Assembly: GCA_032622095.1 (NCBI GenBank)
Contig: CP136066.1
Span: 195,786,816-195,850,815, forward strand
Source of the DNA: Siphonodentalium dalli
Taxonomy: Eukaryota > Mollusca > Scaphopoda > Gadilida > Siphonodentaliidae
DNA length: 64,000 nucleotides
Direction of reading: 5' to 3'
In this document: one piece after another, positions 10,425-24,072 of the stretch
How positions within the stretch are numbered: the first letter of the stretch is position 1
Layout: each line of letters opens with the position of its first letter
Position numbers and translations under genes: made by a program
The notes under the pieces: model-generated
The model's input: only the letters and a program-made list of their open reading frames with translations
Told to the model about the DNA's origin: nothing
Databases searched by the model: none

Positions 10425-13400
10425 CATGAATGGTTGGCATCTGAGGCATCTGGTAACTTTATTGGTTATTTATCAGTTATTGGTGAATTGGTAGATACTT
10501 AATCATTTATTTACACATGAAAGCAAGTAATTGGATAGAAGTCCTTGTTTAATAAAATACTTTTCCTTATAATTAAGTTGGTGGAAACTTAAGAATGCCC
10601 AGTACACTATGCATTGTGGATCATCACAAATGAATTTAATTTATATCTTGTAAAGTACGGTACATTCGGAAACCGTATGCGTTTTTGTTAGAGAACCATT
10701 CGCTCATTGGTTTTTGCTGCCAAATCCACGTATGCTATACTGGAGCTGTATCGGAACCTTTTCCGGTTAATTAATTTCATGTTTGGGGTCAGGAAAACGT
10801 ATCATACCACTGTTAGAAGTGTGTTTGGTGTAAGGGTGGTACACGCATCGCACATGTGCTTATAAAACACCAGCACATGGGATAAATGGGAAAATAATGG
10901 TGCCATCTGACTCAGTTATGACTGTCTCGTGCTGGAATTGTATGATAGTACAATGACGAAATTGCTGCGTACTTAGCAAAACCAGCCCAATTGATCAGTA
11001 CGAGCCCGATATTCACCACGTGCCATTCCGCGATGTTCACGTGTTATACCTGATCATTATCTGAGGCTGAGGTTTTCCAATATGTCGCACATGTGTATTA
11101 CATACATGACATCACGAACCAATCTGCGACCAATCAGAAACTGGGTTATATTCACATTATAAACAATAGGATCGAGACCAATCAATGACGATTTAATATA
11201 GGTAAATCAAACATCTTCCGTTGACTCTGGCAATCAGATTGTGGATGACAGCTGATTTACCGATGGTACTCCACTATACGAAGGTAGCGTACTTTACCCT
11301 AGTTGGTAGGACACACCACAATACAATGTTCATGCATTAGAGTGACCCATGTCGCTCACAAACATTGAATGTGGGAATTTCAATTGTTAAAGTAACAACA
11401 CCCCTCCAGTTTAGTCCAGGGCCAACAGGAAAGTTCCACCATAAGTGGAGTGGTTCAAAGAAATTTCGCGAACCTGAGGGTGATATTGGTCAAAGAGGGG
11501 TGAATTTAGAAACCCTCAACAGAGACCCTACAGACTAATATTATTGGTGCTAACCTAGGCTCTCTAGTCAGAGCTAGGTTATCCACATCCCTGTGTACAT
11601 TTCTAAAATTAATGGAATGAAATGTTAACATGTATAAACCAATATCTTCATATCTATTTTATATCAATCACACGTACTCTAGTTAGTATGTCTTAATAGT
11701 ATATTAAGCTGACACTGTTAGTAATATCTTACTACCAATAATTGGATAACAATACCAGCTCATTAATAATATTCGCTGAAGAAACTGACCAGTTTGCCCA
11801 AAACCTTCTGGTTCTCTGGTGATTGAAAATTTGCAGTTTGTCCGGATTTCATTATACTTTCTTTGGCCGAGGGCTTCTGTCTTTGTAGAAACACATTCTG
11901 GTGTTCGTATTATGGCTAAGTTAACCTAACGCCGTGTCCGTTGTGATTACTCTACTACTACTAGCTGGTCGACCGTCAAGTCGTCTGCACCAACGGCAAC
12001 AGGCAAAACTCGGCAACGGTTTCTTCCAATTTATTTTGATACTATAATAGTAGTCTACGTGTGGCGATATTAACTGTTCGATAATAATGATTAAAAGAAG
12101 CATATGTTAATTTCATTTAACTAAGTTTCCCCCAACATTCGTTGACAACACAAGACCCTTTGGGAATTTCCTATGTCTAAAAATATAACGCTTCCAGACG
12201 GGTCGTGTGATCACTGATCACTTCGCCTTAATGCTTGCATCAAAATCGGTTTTCCTCCAAAATGGGGAACATTTTTTGAAAATTTAGTTCTCGCTAAAGT
12301 CTACTGCAACAATGTCTGGTCAGTGTGAATGGGAAGCATATAAACCATGTGTATTTCTGCGATGAACTGATGATGCATGTGGAATACATGCCTGCATAAC
12401 TGTTTGTTACCCCTTAATTGAAACTATCGAGGAAATTGCCCAGTGGATCATGTACCTAAACTTTCTTGGTAAGAATTACATTAAACTCGAATTTCTGGCA
12501 ATTTTTTATTTTTCCCGGGGGACGTCTATTTCTTCCACTAATAAAACCCATACTGTGTTTTTATTGTTCCGTGGTATATTCCTATAGCACATGTACATAC
12601 AGCTATTTGACCCATTTGAACAACACACCTGGTTTGTTAATTCTTAAAAATTAAGCTGTATAATTTTAATTATTTAATTTCATTTTTATAACTATTTATT
12701 CATATCGAGTGAAAAAAATTACTGAAAATCAAAATAAAGGACGATTTCAATTGTGTCTGCTCCGTTACGTAACGGTGTGGACTGTTTGTGGTATGTTATG
12801 CAGCAAGTGAAATTCTTATAGAGAAACATTAGGTTTTGGGTGATTTTAAAAACTCCAATTATGAGGAAAAAACTATATAATATAGATTAATCTGTAAAAC
12901 AGACTGTAATGCTACGACAATCCAGGATAATCACGAAACGATGCAGACACTGAATAACATACTCACCTGATTATGTCTCATGAAAATACCAAAACAATGT
13001 TTTGTCGTTGAAGTATTAACTTTTCTTCTCCCTTATGGTAGAAGAGGGGGGGGGGTAATTCTATACAGCAAAATATTGTGGTTAAATTGATTACGGTTCT
13101 TGAGCTGTAGAACACTAATGTTTCTGAAACGGTGCAGACATCTAAGTTGAGGGACAGCATATACGAAGGGCCAATCATGTGCAGAAAACGTTTTATTCCG
13201 GTGTCATAATGAGTTTTCTCATTAGGACTACATGTTTATTATATATAGGCAATAATATGCTTATGAAATGTGGCACGTCTATTAACTCAAGTCATTCATT
13301 AAAAGCACATGTGATCTAGGAACCGTAACGATACTGACATGTTTTGTATTTTATTGTTGACATCTCATAATATACAAACGCTGTATAGGGTAAATTGTTT

Positions 13401-13687
13401 CATATTAGTGTATGTACAAATGCTCTGAACAATACAATTAAGCATGCATTTAATATGATGTTAGACTCAGATTAGGGACAGGAAAATACAGCCCTATCTG
13501 AAATGTCCCTGAACACGACGTTCCGACAACGAGCTCCTGCGATAGTTGTAACCAACATAATCGGAGTGTTATCCCTATATTTCAGCAATTGAATTAAATT
13601 TATTTATGCGGCATATTGTGGATTTAGCGGATATCTATAAATTGAATGACTGATTGGCACGGGTCCGGGACATTTTTTTTAATTTAA
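10425..13687. other. Gene-free AT-rich stretch
   Basis: No recognised coding sequence. Short homopolymers (poly-G near 13045) and scattered palindromic TACATGTA words occur. Frames in the region are short and without family motifs. Confidence 0.35.
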
Positions 13688-14105
13688 AGCCACATGGCGG
13701 TTTAAAATACACATGTCGTTATTCGCTTTTGAATTGTTCTCAGTGTCGAAATAGGTCGATAAATATCTGAACTACCTTTCTACGAGCATTATGTAACCCA
13801 AAAAGATGCATTGAAGTAATGAAAAATACAACTGTGAATACGATGTTTGTGTCCCAAACACAAAACGGCCATTTGTATGACATGGAACAGAAAAGAGCGT
13901 TCTGTTGTAGTCTATTCCTGATATGGTGTCAATAAAGAGCGTTTGTCTTATTTCTGACGAAAAGTTGAAAATGGCTGTTACTTTGGCAAGGCGAGAAAGA
14001 GCACATGAAGTCGGTATATCAGTAGTTCGTTTATTTATCGACCTATCGTATCCGTCGCTCCAAATTACGTAGAAAACAATTTGGAGGTTCGAATGAGCCA
14101 TGTCC
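13688..14105 (+). repeat. R5 dispersed repeat, single-unit form
   Basis: The segment runs from AAAGCCACATGGCGG to GGAGGTTCGAATGAGCCATG. The same order of blocks is seen at 16526-16925 and, inverted, at 49945-50700: the AAGCCAC start, ATTCGCTTTTGAAT, GGTCGAT, CTACCTTTCTA, GCATTGAAGT, then AATTACGTAG and GAATGAGCCAT. The central block here (AAAGAGCGTT around TATTCCTGATATGG) occurs once. In the inverted copy it has become an eightfold tandem array. The class of element is unknown. Confidence 0.65.
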
Positions 14106-16525
14106 GTTTAATTTTATTATTTTTAGAAGGGTCACATCTCCCCATTTTGAGGAAATGACACATAGCTTGGGGCAAATAAAAAACACGATGTTTTCAAAAT
14201 ATCTAATGTGTTGACAGCAATACCCCTTCCTTAAATATTATTCTTCATTACTAATATCCACAAAATCTAGGACGGTGAAAAAATCCAATCCCAAATTCAA
14301 AACCTGATCGATGTTTTCGATAGTGTTCAAGGTGTCTATCTCCTCGTCCAATCGAATTTGATGAAATTATCATCAAACAACATTTTTCCAAAAACATAAT
14401 CGCTACCAAACCGAGAATGGTTGGTGACTTAAAATAATACATTGAGCCTGTTGTCTGCTTGTGACAATAAGTTCCAAAGATGACAATTAATTCACCTGTA
14501 TTTTAATTCTGCCGATAAAGAGATGCCGACAAGCGATGAGAAGAAGAGAACGTACGATTGGCTGCGAAACAGAAAGTAGCTATATATGCACAAATCACAA
14601 TACAGCTATCACGCTGTTTCAAAATGGAAGCTCTAAATAATTTTTCACGGATATTGGTTTGGTGAAATGAATAATTTTATTAGATTGACCCGAGCAAATA
14701 TTTTTTGTTCTTGGATCAGTTGCGCCAGGTATATTTGTCATATTTATTCTGCTCGTTCGAGTATACTAGCACGTGGTCGCGTTATATTGCTAGAAATGAC
14801 GTTTCTTTTGGGTCAAGAAATAGCTAGGAAGATTGGATGAGGAGATAGACATGTAACCAATTACCACCAAGGGCATTGCTTTTAGGGTTTTCAGAAATGT
14901 TGAGATAACTTGGGGAAAATTCCCAATAAGTCATATTTGGGGATATAATATATCAAAGTTGAACCGAAAGAACTCTCCCATTATAATTGATAACATAATT
15001 GGATTTTTAACTTAAAATCATATTCCCCACGTTTAGTGTGACCACCTGTATCATAACGGCATATTAGCACGAAACTGCAACTGGTGTGTTATATCTGAGA
15101 AAGACCAATTAAATCGATGGAGACGCAAACCTGAGGAAATTAGAACCAATTAGAAAGAAAAGTATTATTTTGGTTTTTGTTTCTTGGTGAGGTGGCAATA
15201 AAAACTATTTGCATACAGTGAACTTGTATCGATTCGACAACCCCATGGAATATATTATATGTATAAACATTTAATGCATAGAAACTCTTAATAATGATAA
15301 TTCTCTCTCTCTCTCTCTCCCTCTCTCTTTCTTGAATTTTATCTTCTCTAATGATAAAGCTACTGCCCCTGTTCATATGCTTCCGCTAAATGGCTAAATA
15401 TTTCTTCACAAAAATCACTATCAACTGGAATTACCCGGTTCACCATTGATAGTATGACCAGAAGGTTTGAGTAACAAATTCCAATTGTTCTACTTTTCAA
15501 ATGAAATTATAGATATTTGAATGTATTACAATTGACATCGCCATATTAAGACATGTACCATTATCTGCAATAAGACCAACTATATCAGCAGAGGAAGCAA
15601 CATACCTTATATTTATACCCTCTTCCAGTGAGTCTCGGCCGAATGACTCATTGGCCTGGCACATCCCTGATATATCCAATACAGTTACTGCCCCTGGACT
15701 GATCATGTCTGTTTGCCTTGGATGAGATGAATCATTTGACTTTACGTCATTTGTATTTTTAGGACAATTCTGGTATCTGTGTTGCATGGAACCACGTGAA
15801 GAACAACCTCTATATGTCCTTGACCTTGGAACGAATATGACGATGACGGGAGTTGGAGGATGTCAACCCTCCAATAAGCTTAATGAGAAATATCTTCCCA
15901 TGAATGATCGTCAATTGACTTGGGAGATTCAGATTGTAATTATTTATCAGGTGTGCATCCTAGCTACGGAACGTCTCTGATTCAAATCCCCATAGATTGT
16001 TCACGATGCCCTATAACTGGAACAACTTTCAACACAGATCGGCTTCCCATACGAGAACACTCATATTTGACATCAGCACCACCGATTTAAACAACTGGTT
16101 CAAAACGAACGCTTCCTAGGCCTGGATACTCAAATCACTATATGCCCCACAAGCATGCAAGAAGAAGACGGAAATCATCAGGAAGGATTTCTATTGCCAA
16201 GCCTTATTCCTTTATCATTGAACGTTGGATTATCGGGGCCCTGCCTATAATTCTAAACTCATTCTGGTCTTGTAATCTTTAGAATTACCATTGGTGTGGA
16301 ATTCTGCATATGTCCAGCAAATGCATGCTCGGCTGCCGGGACAGTGTGATGTGGAACACACATGAATTGAAATTTCTGAAATGGTCAAATTGATCAGTGC
16401 TCCTTGCCAAATTTGAACCAGGACAATTATTTTCTGTCACCCCTATCAAATGACATAGGGTATCTGGGTATGTGTGCACCTTGAATTACCAATTAAGTTA
16501 TTCTCAATTTGTGGTTCTTGACTAT
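14106..16525. other. Gene-free stretch with a TC microsatellite
   Basis: A TC-rich simple repeat lies at about 15301-15330. Several 60-100 codon frames exist but none shows a family motif or gene-like neighbours. No RNA gene was recognised. Confidence 0.35.
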
Positions 16526-16925
16526 TAAAGCCACATGGGAGTTTGCGCTCCAAAATACCCCTAATAATATTCGCTTTTGAATATTTATCGGTATCGCAAT
16601 GGTCGATACCTATTTAAACTACCTTTCTAGGGGCATTATATGTCCCAGCAAGACGCATTGAAGTCATAAAATATACAACTTTGAATCAAACAAACAACAG
16701 GCATGTTCGAAAAACTGAAAACAGCTGGAAACTTATACTGTAACCATGGCAAGTACTTTTCTGAGGATAAGAAGCTGGTAAAATACCATGGAGGAAGCCA
16801 CTTGTTTTTTTTGTGCTCTTCTGGCACCCACCCCCACATACGTATCTGGAATTGTTTTCCGACCACCCCTGTAATTACGTAGACAGATATTGGAAGCTCG
16901 AATGAGCCATATCCGTTTACTATCA
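16526..16925 (+). repeat. R5 dispersed repeat, second copy
   Basis: It starts TAAAGCCACATGGGAGTTTG and ends ATTGGAAGCTCGAATGAGCC. It shares block order with the copy at 13688-14105, but the central AAGAGCGTT section is replaced by unrelated sequence with GGAGGAAGCCACTTG. Its end lies about 40 bp before an H1-type AT-rich array. Confidence 0.6.
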
Positions 16926-16963
16926 GTTTGTCTATTTGGTTGTGATTTGGTGTTAAAACATGT

Positions 16964-17363
16964 AAGAACAAAATCATAAAAAATTGTTAAAGAATGTAAG
17001 AAATAATAATAACAAATTATAAAAATTGTTAAAAAATGTAAGACAAAATAATATAAAAATTGATAAAGAATGTAAGAAAAAATGATGATAAAATTGTAAA
17101 AGAATGTAAGAAGAACAAAATGATATTGTTAAAGAATATAAGAACAAATTATAACAATTGTTATAGAATGTAAGAAAAACTGATAAAAATTGGTAAAGAA
17201 TGTAAGAAAAATTTATAAGAAATTGTTAGGCCAATACATTCTCTTATATGTGCGAGGCGACCTATGGTCGACTCGTTTTATGGTCGACTCGTACATATAA
17301 GAGAATGCATTGGCACAGGGTATTTAATGTTGCGCCAGCGTAGCTCCCTTCATGAAAGTGTCA
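16964..17363 (+). mobile_element. Partial H1 element: AT-rich tandem spacer plus one hairpin
   Basis: At 16976-17228 a degenerate tandem array of TTGTTAAAGAATGTAAGAAA (about eight units) leads into TTAGGCC and an H1 hairpin at 17230-17314. The loop of this hairpin has a duplicated TATGGTCGACTCG segment. The right flank continues GGCACAGGGT and ends CATGAAAGTGTCAA, a degenerate form of the CATGAAAGGGTTAA end. The partner left hairpin is missing. Confidence 0.65.
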
Positions 17364-20029
17364 ACTGATTTCTTTCAGATTGTTTTGATTTTTATTATGC
17401 CACTTCTGGGTCGGGTTCGTCTGCCGTATTGATGTCTCAAAATGCAAGTGAACTACACCAACATAAATTCTAATCTAATTTACGCTTTTACATGCAGGAT
17501 ATTGTATACCCCTGGTAATTCTCCAGCAGAACTTCTGTCAGCCCCCGGTGTCAGTGCCTTTTCTGTAACTCAGCTTACATGGAAGGTCGTATAGGTTGAC
17601 TATTATAACACAAGTTTAGTACAACACGCAAGTAGTTCTGAAAATACCAACACGACTTGATAGATGAAATTGTATGATATAAATTTACATAATGGCAATA
17701 ACTTCAAACAGTGTATGACATGATTTATCCACACATTATACAAAGATCAGAACTATTGATACTATAGTTGGGTGTCTGTATACATGTAGCTCGTATAAAC
17801 ATGTGTTTACGTGCAAGAATTTCATTGCAAAGTTTTAGTTGGCTTGAATATACGAATAAATAGTACATTCATTGTAATTACTGTAGAAACGACCCCATGA
17901 AATGAGACTATATAGCTGATAAACTAGGGAAGTGTGAATTATAATGACTTTTTGATGACTTGAAATTTATGATGCCGCTTGTCGCGCTATACTCCTCTGT
18001 ATTAAAAGTAATTGAACATGATGTTTTTGTCCATTACATCATTGTCAGAAACGTCGCCCTGGTCTCATCGTCTCATCTCGGAAAACATAATGTAATTCAT
18101 CCATCAGATATTTGTATGCATGCATGATATGTGCTTTTCGTGCATACAAATTTCATGGAGACGGGATACTGACTCAGAATGCTCTCATGCATACCGTCGG
18201 AAATTAACTAATTTTATATAAAAAAAAATTATATTGCCAACACGAGGTGCCAGTAAATATTAGTTATAACGGTGGGGCATATATACCTTTATCATGCTGG
18301 CCTATTAGATTGGCCAGTGAGAGTGGAGATCTGCTGACATGAGATGAGAGCATATTAGGTTCACCGCGGTTGACACCGTCCCTATATTGAAAGTCCCAGG
18401 GGGTATATGGACGCCGTCTTGTTTTTCTAGGAACTCTGCCTCATCGGGGATATTTTCGGAATGTTTTGCGCCAAGAAAAGGGACATCTGTCGGAAATCAT
18501 GTTTGCAAATTTAAATACATAGTACCATGTACCAAAACCTGCATGTGATATATTTGAGGAATTCTAAAGGCTCATACATTAACTACCAAACTCAATATGT
18601 TGTCCTACTTCTAGTGGTTAGCCATTGACTCGATGCGTTGACATTCAACGAATATGGCGCGTTACTGTGACATTACATAAGTTAATGGCTATAGACGACA
18701 TATTTTATTTACCAGAATCTAATGAACTTCGTGCAAGTACTTCAAATTCTCACCGAGAAAGCATACTCTCAGTTGCCGGCTATGCTTAGGGTGAATGGAG
18801 AGAGAAGTTGTCTTTTTTAAATTAAGGGTATCCATAAAGAGAAGGTGTGGCAGTATTCACTGCAATTGTAAATATCATTCAGGGTCGACGTGTCTCATTC
18901 TCGTACGCTTTCAAAAGTTCATGATTTTCCGACTTGTACTCGAATTATGGAGTAACGCAATCAGCCAAAAATACAAAGGTATATATGGTGGTTGGATTGA
19001 CCATTTATAACATATGGGAATATTGCGTAATCATTCGAGAAATTCAACCCTTTGTGGTGCAAATGTTATTCCCCAGACTCGGAATATTGTCTGGTGCTAG
19101 GGGGGGGGGGTAATTTCACTGTGGTCACATCAAACGGACAATCTCGTAACAAATAAAACATTATACCTATTGATTTTGTTTCTAGGCAAAAAACACAGAA
19201 ATAAATCCAATCCAAGCCACAAATTTAAAGACCGTTAATATACATGACACTCAGGTATTATACACGTGGCTAGAGGATCCCCATGGGGGGTCATATTAAA
19301 ACTTCGTACTGCAGTGGGTGCCTCCCCTTTAACTATACCAAACTCCTGTTTGCAGAATTCCATTTGCACCCCTTCTTGCATGGGATGGAACTTTGCCATT
19401 GGTACCTAAAGCTTTTAAACTGTTGGAAATGCCCATGCTAGCTTTGGTCTAAAAATAAGATTGTCCACACCAATCACTGCATGGCTGGAATATAAAAAAA
19501 ATTAGAACAATTTCAGCATATGTTGTGTAAAATTTCCAAATAATGTTTTGTCGGGTCAGAAATTTTCAACAGTTAACAATTTCAACCATCTCAATGCTTC
19601 GGCACCCATGGCAACCCTAGTTGTCCATCTATCAGGCCCATGGTTTGAGCTCCATTTTTCTCATTTATAAAAATATTTTATCAACATGGTCAATTAAGGT
19701 AAACAATCCTCGGACAACGGGTCGCAATCCGAAGCTTTCATCACACGAAGAAACGAAGTTCTCATATCCAATCGCATAATTATAGAGTGATTCCCCTTTA
19801 CCTGATAAGCGATGGACAACATTGAACATTCGCAACAAACGGAGTTCACAGTACGCGATCTGGCCCGTACTGACACTTTACGCATAATCGTCTACGCTGA
19901 TAGATTTCCAGTGTTCATAGTACTGACCACGTTCTCCGTCACTCAATTACACGTGTTAGAGAAGCGATAATACGGACACCCGGTGTTTGATATATGGCAG
20001 ATTTTGGTGCGGAAAAAAATACGACGCAT
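17364..20029. other. Gene-free stretch
   Basis: Mostly unique AT-rich DNA. A poly-G run lies near 19101. No motif-bearing frames or recognised repeats were seen, apart from a short inverted motif near 18115-18150 (TTTGTATGCATGCATG and CGTGCATACAAA). Confidence 0.35.
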
Positions 20030-20425
20030 TTGTAACCAGTAACTGGGTTACAAATACGTGGTGATTTTTTTTTTCAGCAAGTCGACTCAACGTTTGCTTG
20101 TGTGTTAGCTCCGACCAGTATCCCGGTTACAAATGCGTCCTATTTTATTTTTTTTGGCATTTGGAGTTTAATTCTGAAGTCGTTTCAAAAATGTGTTTTT
20201 TGTCACAAAGTTACCAATGCCTATATCAGAGAATGACTCAAACTAGAAAAATGAAAATATTTCCGCGGTGCTTGTTAAAAAGGGTTACAAAGTTACATTT
20301 GCAAGTCGTTTCAAAAATCCGATGTGTATTTTGTCACCAATGATTATCAGAGAAGAACTCCAACTAGAAAAATGAAAATATTTCACCTATCCTTGTTAAG
20401 TTACATTTGCAAGTCGTTTCTGGAC
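20030..20425. repeat. Short palindrome and diverged tandem duplication of about 130 bp
   Basis: A palindrome TTTGTAACC-AGTAACT-GGGTTACAAA sits near 20030-20057. After it, two units share GTCGTTTCAAAAAT, TTTTGTCAC, CCAATG, TATCAGAGAA, AACTAGAAAAATGAAAATAT and the closing TTACATTTGCAAGTCGTTTC. They span about 20175-20310 and 20305-20425. No gene is supported here. Confidence 0.55.
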
Positions 20426-20635
20426 ATATATCTACGGTGTTAGTTTATAAGATGATGTAAAATGACTATAAAGCGAATAGGTCTGGGGGCGCTAAGACTA
20501 CAATACACTTGAAAATTACCCCAGTTCCCCTTGCTCGGTATACTGTACTACCATGGGACATGGGGACAGCTTTCGTTGTTGAGTCTATATCGACAGATTT
20601 GTCTGCATATAATTTATAAACTACCGCAAAGTCAA

Positions 20636-20760
20636 AAGCATGGCATGCAAGGCAGTAAATTCATCCATCGTGTTTCGCATTACACACATTCCCAGTTATA
20701 TCGCAGAATGCAAAAGCTTTTTGATGATACATTGGAGAGATGCCTTCTGATCACAAGACA
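20636..20760 (+). repeat. Dispersed repeat related to the 26-bp satellite source
   Basis: This segment carries ATCGTGTTTCGCATTACACA, CATTCCC, CGCAGAATGC and AAAGCTTTTTGATGATAC with GAGAGATGC after it. The same order is present at 23160-23240, upstream of the satellite, and in part at 26650-26710. It is a single-unit counterpart of the expanded array. Confidence 0.6.
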
Positions 20761-20979
20761 TTGTGTACTTCATATCTCAAGATCTCTGCATCCAGTTGCA
20801 CTAAACAAGGACGTAGATTCTAGGGGGGTGTACTCCGGGTAGTGTTTTAGTCGGGCAGTTATCGGGCCAAAACACTTAACTGTGGGCATATGAAGAGTTT
20901 GTTGCAATTAATGCCACATCATCATTTACAACAACTTGGTTTCCAAAAAGAAAATGAGAAAACAGTACTATATATACTA

Positions 20980-21190
20980 ACCATGATGTATATTTTTGTA
21001 ATTTCTTCTTCTTTTTTTCCCGGTTCGCTTATTCCGGACATGCTAATGCAATATTGGACCGTAACTGATTATTATCTGCATTGTATTCTGTCTATGTATA
21101 CCCCGAAAGTTCTAATTTGTATATAGTGTATATATGTTTTCTCATGTACCATGTATTATAATGGCTGAGAATAAAGCATTACTTACTTAA
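20980..21190 (+). repeat. Possible LINE 3' end
   Basis: The sequence ends with GAGAATAAAGCATTACTTAC and a short TTAC-like tail. AATAAA followed by a short tandem tail is common at 3' ends of non-LTR elements. No coding part is recognisable upstream, so this is a weak call. Confidence 0.3.
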
Positions 21191-21875
21191 TATTGACCGA
21201 CATCATTGCAAAACAGTAGTAGAGTAAACATCAACATAAACTGCCTGTAGTAAACCCAAACCAGAGTGGATCTCTATCTGTCTTGTCCAGTTATACTTTT
21301 GTTTTTGCGGGCAAGCATGTCAAATTGTTTTATGAGGCTCTGACTACCCTACAATACTACAATCAGAGACTTTCGATGTAAATTTCAAGGATGCCCATTG
21401 TGAATTATTCTCTACTAGGGGGGTTGCCCATCAAAATGTGACAAACATGACATGCAGACAAATATCGTCACCGCTGATAACGATATAAAGAAAAGCGGTA
21501 AACGATGCGTTGGTTTTGGTGTTTTATAATGACGGACGCCACTGAAAACACATCCGTCTTCTGAGAAACACATTATATCAGTCAACATATCGCATTGATA
21601 AACTTTGGGAAACGCGTTATATCTCCGGTAATCTTCAACTGATTGGCCTGAAATTTTGCGTGTTGTATTTTACGGTGTGCCACATGACATGGTAAATTTT
21701 GGACGCATGAGGATGATATATTTTTAGATGCGCGAAAATCGTGACAGAGTTACAAACAGACACACACACAGAGAGACAGACACTTGGCTTTGAAACAGTT
21801 TTTCTCTATAGCGAATACACATTGTTTTGCACAATCATACAACTCTCTGAAGTTTATATATTCTCCTATTATTAT

Positions 21876-21919
21876 CATATATATATATATATATATATCT
21901 ATTATATATTTTGGAAGAT

Positions 21920-21959
<40 letters not shown>
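21876..21959. repeat. TA and TG dinucleotide microsatellites
   Basis: An (AT)n run of about 23 bp ends near 21898, and a (TG)n run spans about 21922-21959. They explain poly-Tyr/Ile and poly-Cys/Val frames on the plus strand and a poly-His/Thr frame on the minus strand, none of which is a gene. Confidence 0.9.
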
Positions 21960-21960
<1 letters not shown>

Positions 21961-21962
<2 letters not shown>

Positions 21963-22745
21963 CGATGAACTCGAAAACGGCCGACCCGATTTCGATGAAA
22001 CTTGGTATGTGGGGGGTATTTTCGGCCGGGGGGGTGACATAGGCCTATTTATCGATTCGAAACAGCGCGAATAATAAAATGCCAGTCATAATAATGACAC
22101 TGAGAATCTTTCGTGTTTCCTCTTTCCAACGATATATAATGCGTATGTATCCGTTTTAGTTATCTGCCTCAATTATCAAGAAGAAGTGGTACTATCTTCC
22201 ATCAGGATAAAAACAATGCGTAACTTCTATGACGTCGTTAGAGGTCATAACGTTAGATCACGTTAACGCTTAACCGGCCGATGCATTTGACTGTTTCAGA
22301 CTTCTTGGCGATATCTCGATGGTAATTTATTTTACGTTGAAACTTGATAATTAATGAGCGTGTGTATATGAGGCGCGTTTATATACTTGAGTGGAAATCA
22401 AATCGGGTTAAACTGGCGGATTTTTACGGACGAAATTTGATGCATAGGGTATCTCGGTATCCGCTGGGCCGATTTCCCGGTATCCGCTGGGCCGATTTCC
22501 ACCATTTTTGGGGTGTTGGTGTTTGACCCCACCTGACCTTGACCTTCAAAATGATCAATTCAATGTCAAATCGGGTAAAACCGGATGGATTTCGACGGGC
22601 ACGTTTGTCGGGTACTTTTGTCGGGCAGTGTTTTAGACTGGTCAAATCGTGACCCCACTTAACCTTGACCTTCAAAATGGACATTTCAAGGTCAAAGCCC
22701 GGACGAAGTCGGGTCACCTTCTAGTATATATATATATATATATAT
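21961..22745. repeat. Dispersed repeat with repeated GACCTTGACCTTCAAAATG blocks
   Basis: It follows the TG run with CCCGATTTCGATGAAACTTG, then has a tandem GGTATCCGCTGGGCCGATTT at about 22458-22500. Two blocks of GACCCCAC followed by GACCTTGACCTTCAAAATG lie near 22526-22560 and 22650-22685. It ends in a TA microsatellite at about 22723-22745. This resembles a widespread invertebrate non-coding repeat, but no class can be given. Confidence 0.5.
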
Positions 22746-22904
22746 TATACTGCTTAATACACTGTACATTTATATGTAATAGGTATGCATGCTGTTCGTA
22801 TGAGGAAGTTTTGCTAATTAAACTTATCTAACTTATAAGCATGGGTTAACTAATGTGGTCTTCGGTATTTCTTTTCAGTATGTCCTGATTTATATAACGT
22901 CGGG

Positions 22905-22998
22905 CAATTTGGCGGACACGTCGGGCAATGATACATTACACCCCATACTATTTGGCGGACACGTCGGGCAATGATACATTACACCCCATACTATTTGG
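22905..22998 (+). repeat. Tandem duplication of about 46 bp
   Basis: The unit TTTGGCGGACACGTCGGGCA followed by ATGATACATTACACCCCATA occurs twice in tandem with almost no change, implying a recent duplication. It lies inside the longer segment that leads into the satellite. Confidence 0.75.
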
Positions 22999-23230
22999 GA
23001 AGTTGATGGCCTGTTCCTCTTGTCCGATAAGGTCTACAGCAAGGGAACGATTGAAATGGATTTCGGCGTGTCATGTACGTGCGTTGTCGTCTACTACAGA
23101 TATAAACTACAGAGCAATCCATTCATTCCAGGGCATTGCATTCAAGAAAGTGCTGGATAATTTATATTCACCCATTGTGTTTCGCATTACACACATTCCC
23201 CATTAGATCACAGAATGCGCAATATGTTGG

Positions 23231-24040
23231 ATGATTAGCATGATACTGTGGGGGAGATGATTAGCATGATACTGTGGGAGAGATGATTAGCATGATACTG
23301 TGGGGGAGATGATTAGCATGATAATGTGGGGGAGATGATTAGCATGATACTGTGGGGGAGATGATTAGCATGATACTGTGGGGGAGATGATTAGCATGAT
23401 AATGTGGGGGAGATGATTAGCATGATACTGCGGGGGAGATGATTAGCGTGATACTGTGGGGGAGATGATTAGCATGATAATGTGGGGGAGATTATTAGCA
23501 TGATACTGTGGGGGAGATGATTAGCATGATAATGTGGGGGAGATGATTAGCATGATACTGTGGGGGAGATGATTAGCATGATACTGTGGGGGTAGATGAT
23601 TAGCGTGATACTGTGGGGGGGATGATTAGCATGATACTGTGGGGGAGATGATTAGCATGATACTATGGGGGAGATGATTAGCATGATACTGTGGGGGAGA
23701 TGATTAGCGTGATACTGTGGGGGAGATGATTAGCATGATACTGTGGGGGAGATGATTAGCATGATACTGTGGGGGGAGATGATTAGCATGATACTGTGGG
23801 GGAGATGATTAGCATGATACTGTGGGGGAGATGATTAGCGTGATACTGTGGGGGAGATGATTTGCGTGATACTGTGGGGGATGATTAGCATGATACTGTG
23901 TGGGGAGATGATTAGCATGATACTGTGGGGGAGATGATTAGCATGATACTGTGGGGGAGATGATTAGCATGATACTGTGGGGGAGATGATTAGCATGATA
24001 CTGTGGGGGAGATGATTAGCATGATACTGTTGGGGGGATG
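23231..24040 (+). repeat. 26-bp satellite array, about 31 units
   Basis: The unit is ATGATTAGCATGATACTGTG plus GGGGAG. Units differ by rare changes (ATACTG to ATAATG, GCATG to GCGTG, and one-base indels in the G run). In the first third, units with ATAATG recur at positions 4, 7, 10 and 12, a hint of a three-unit higher-order repeat. Flanks (CAGAATGCGCAATATGTTGG on the left, ATGCTACGACCGTTTGGAAC on the right) match the unexpanded locus near 26660-26720. The array therefore seems to have grown in place inside a dispersed repeat. Frames across it are not genes. Confidence 0.9.
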
Positions 24041-24072
24041 CTACGACCGTTTGGAACCAGGCATGCGAATAT

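Noticed and set aside
21741-22074. Overlapping 75- to 96-codon frames on both strands
   Set aside because: They are produced by the TA and TG microsatellites (poly-Tyr, Cys-Val and His-Thr runs) and have no protein features.
23231-24040. Regular direct repeats that could suggest a CRISPR-like array
   Set aside because: The units are head-to-tail with no unique spacers, and the genome is eukaryotic. It is a satellite.
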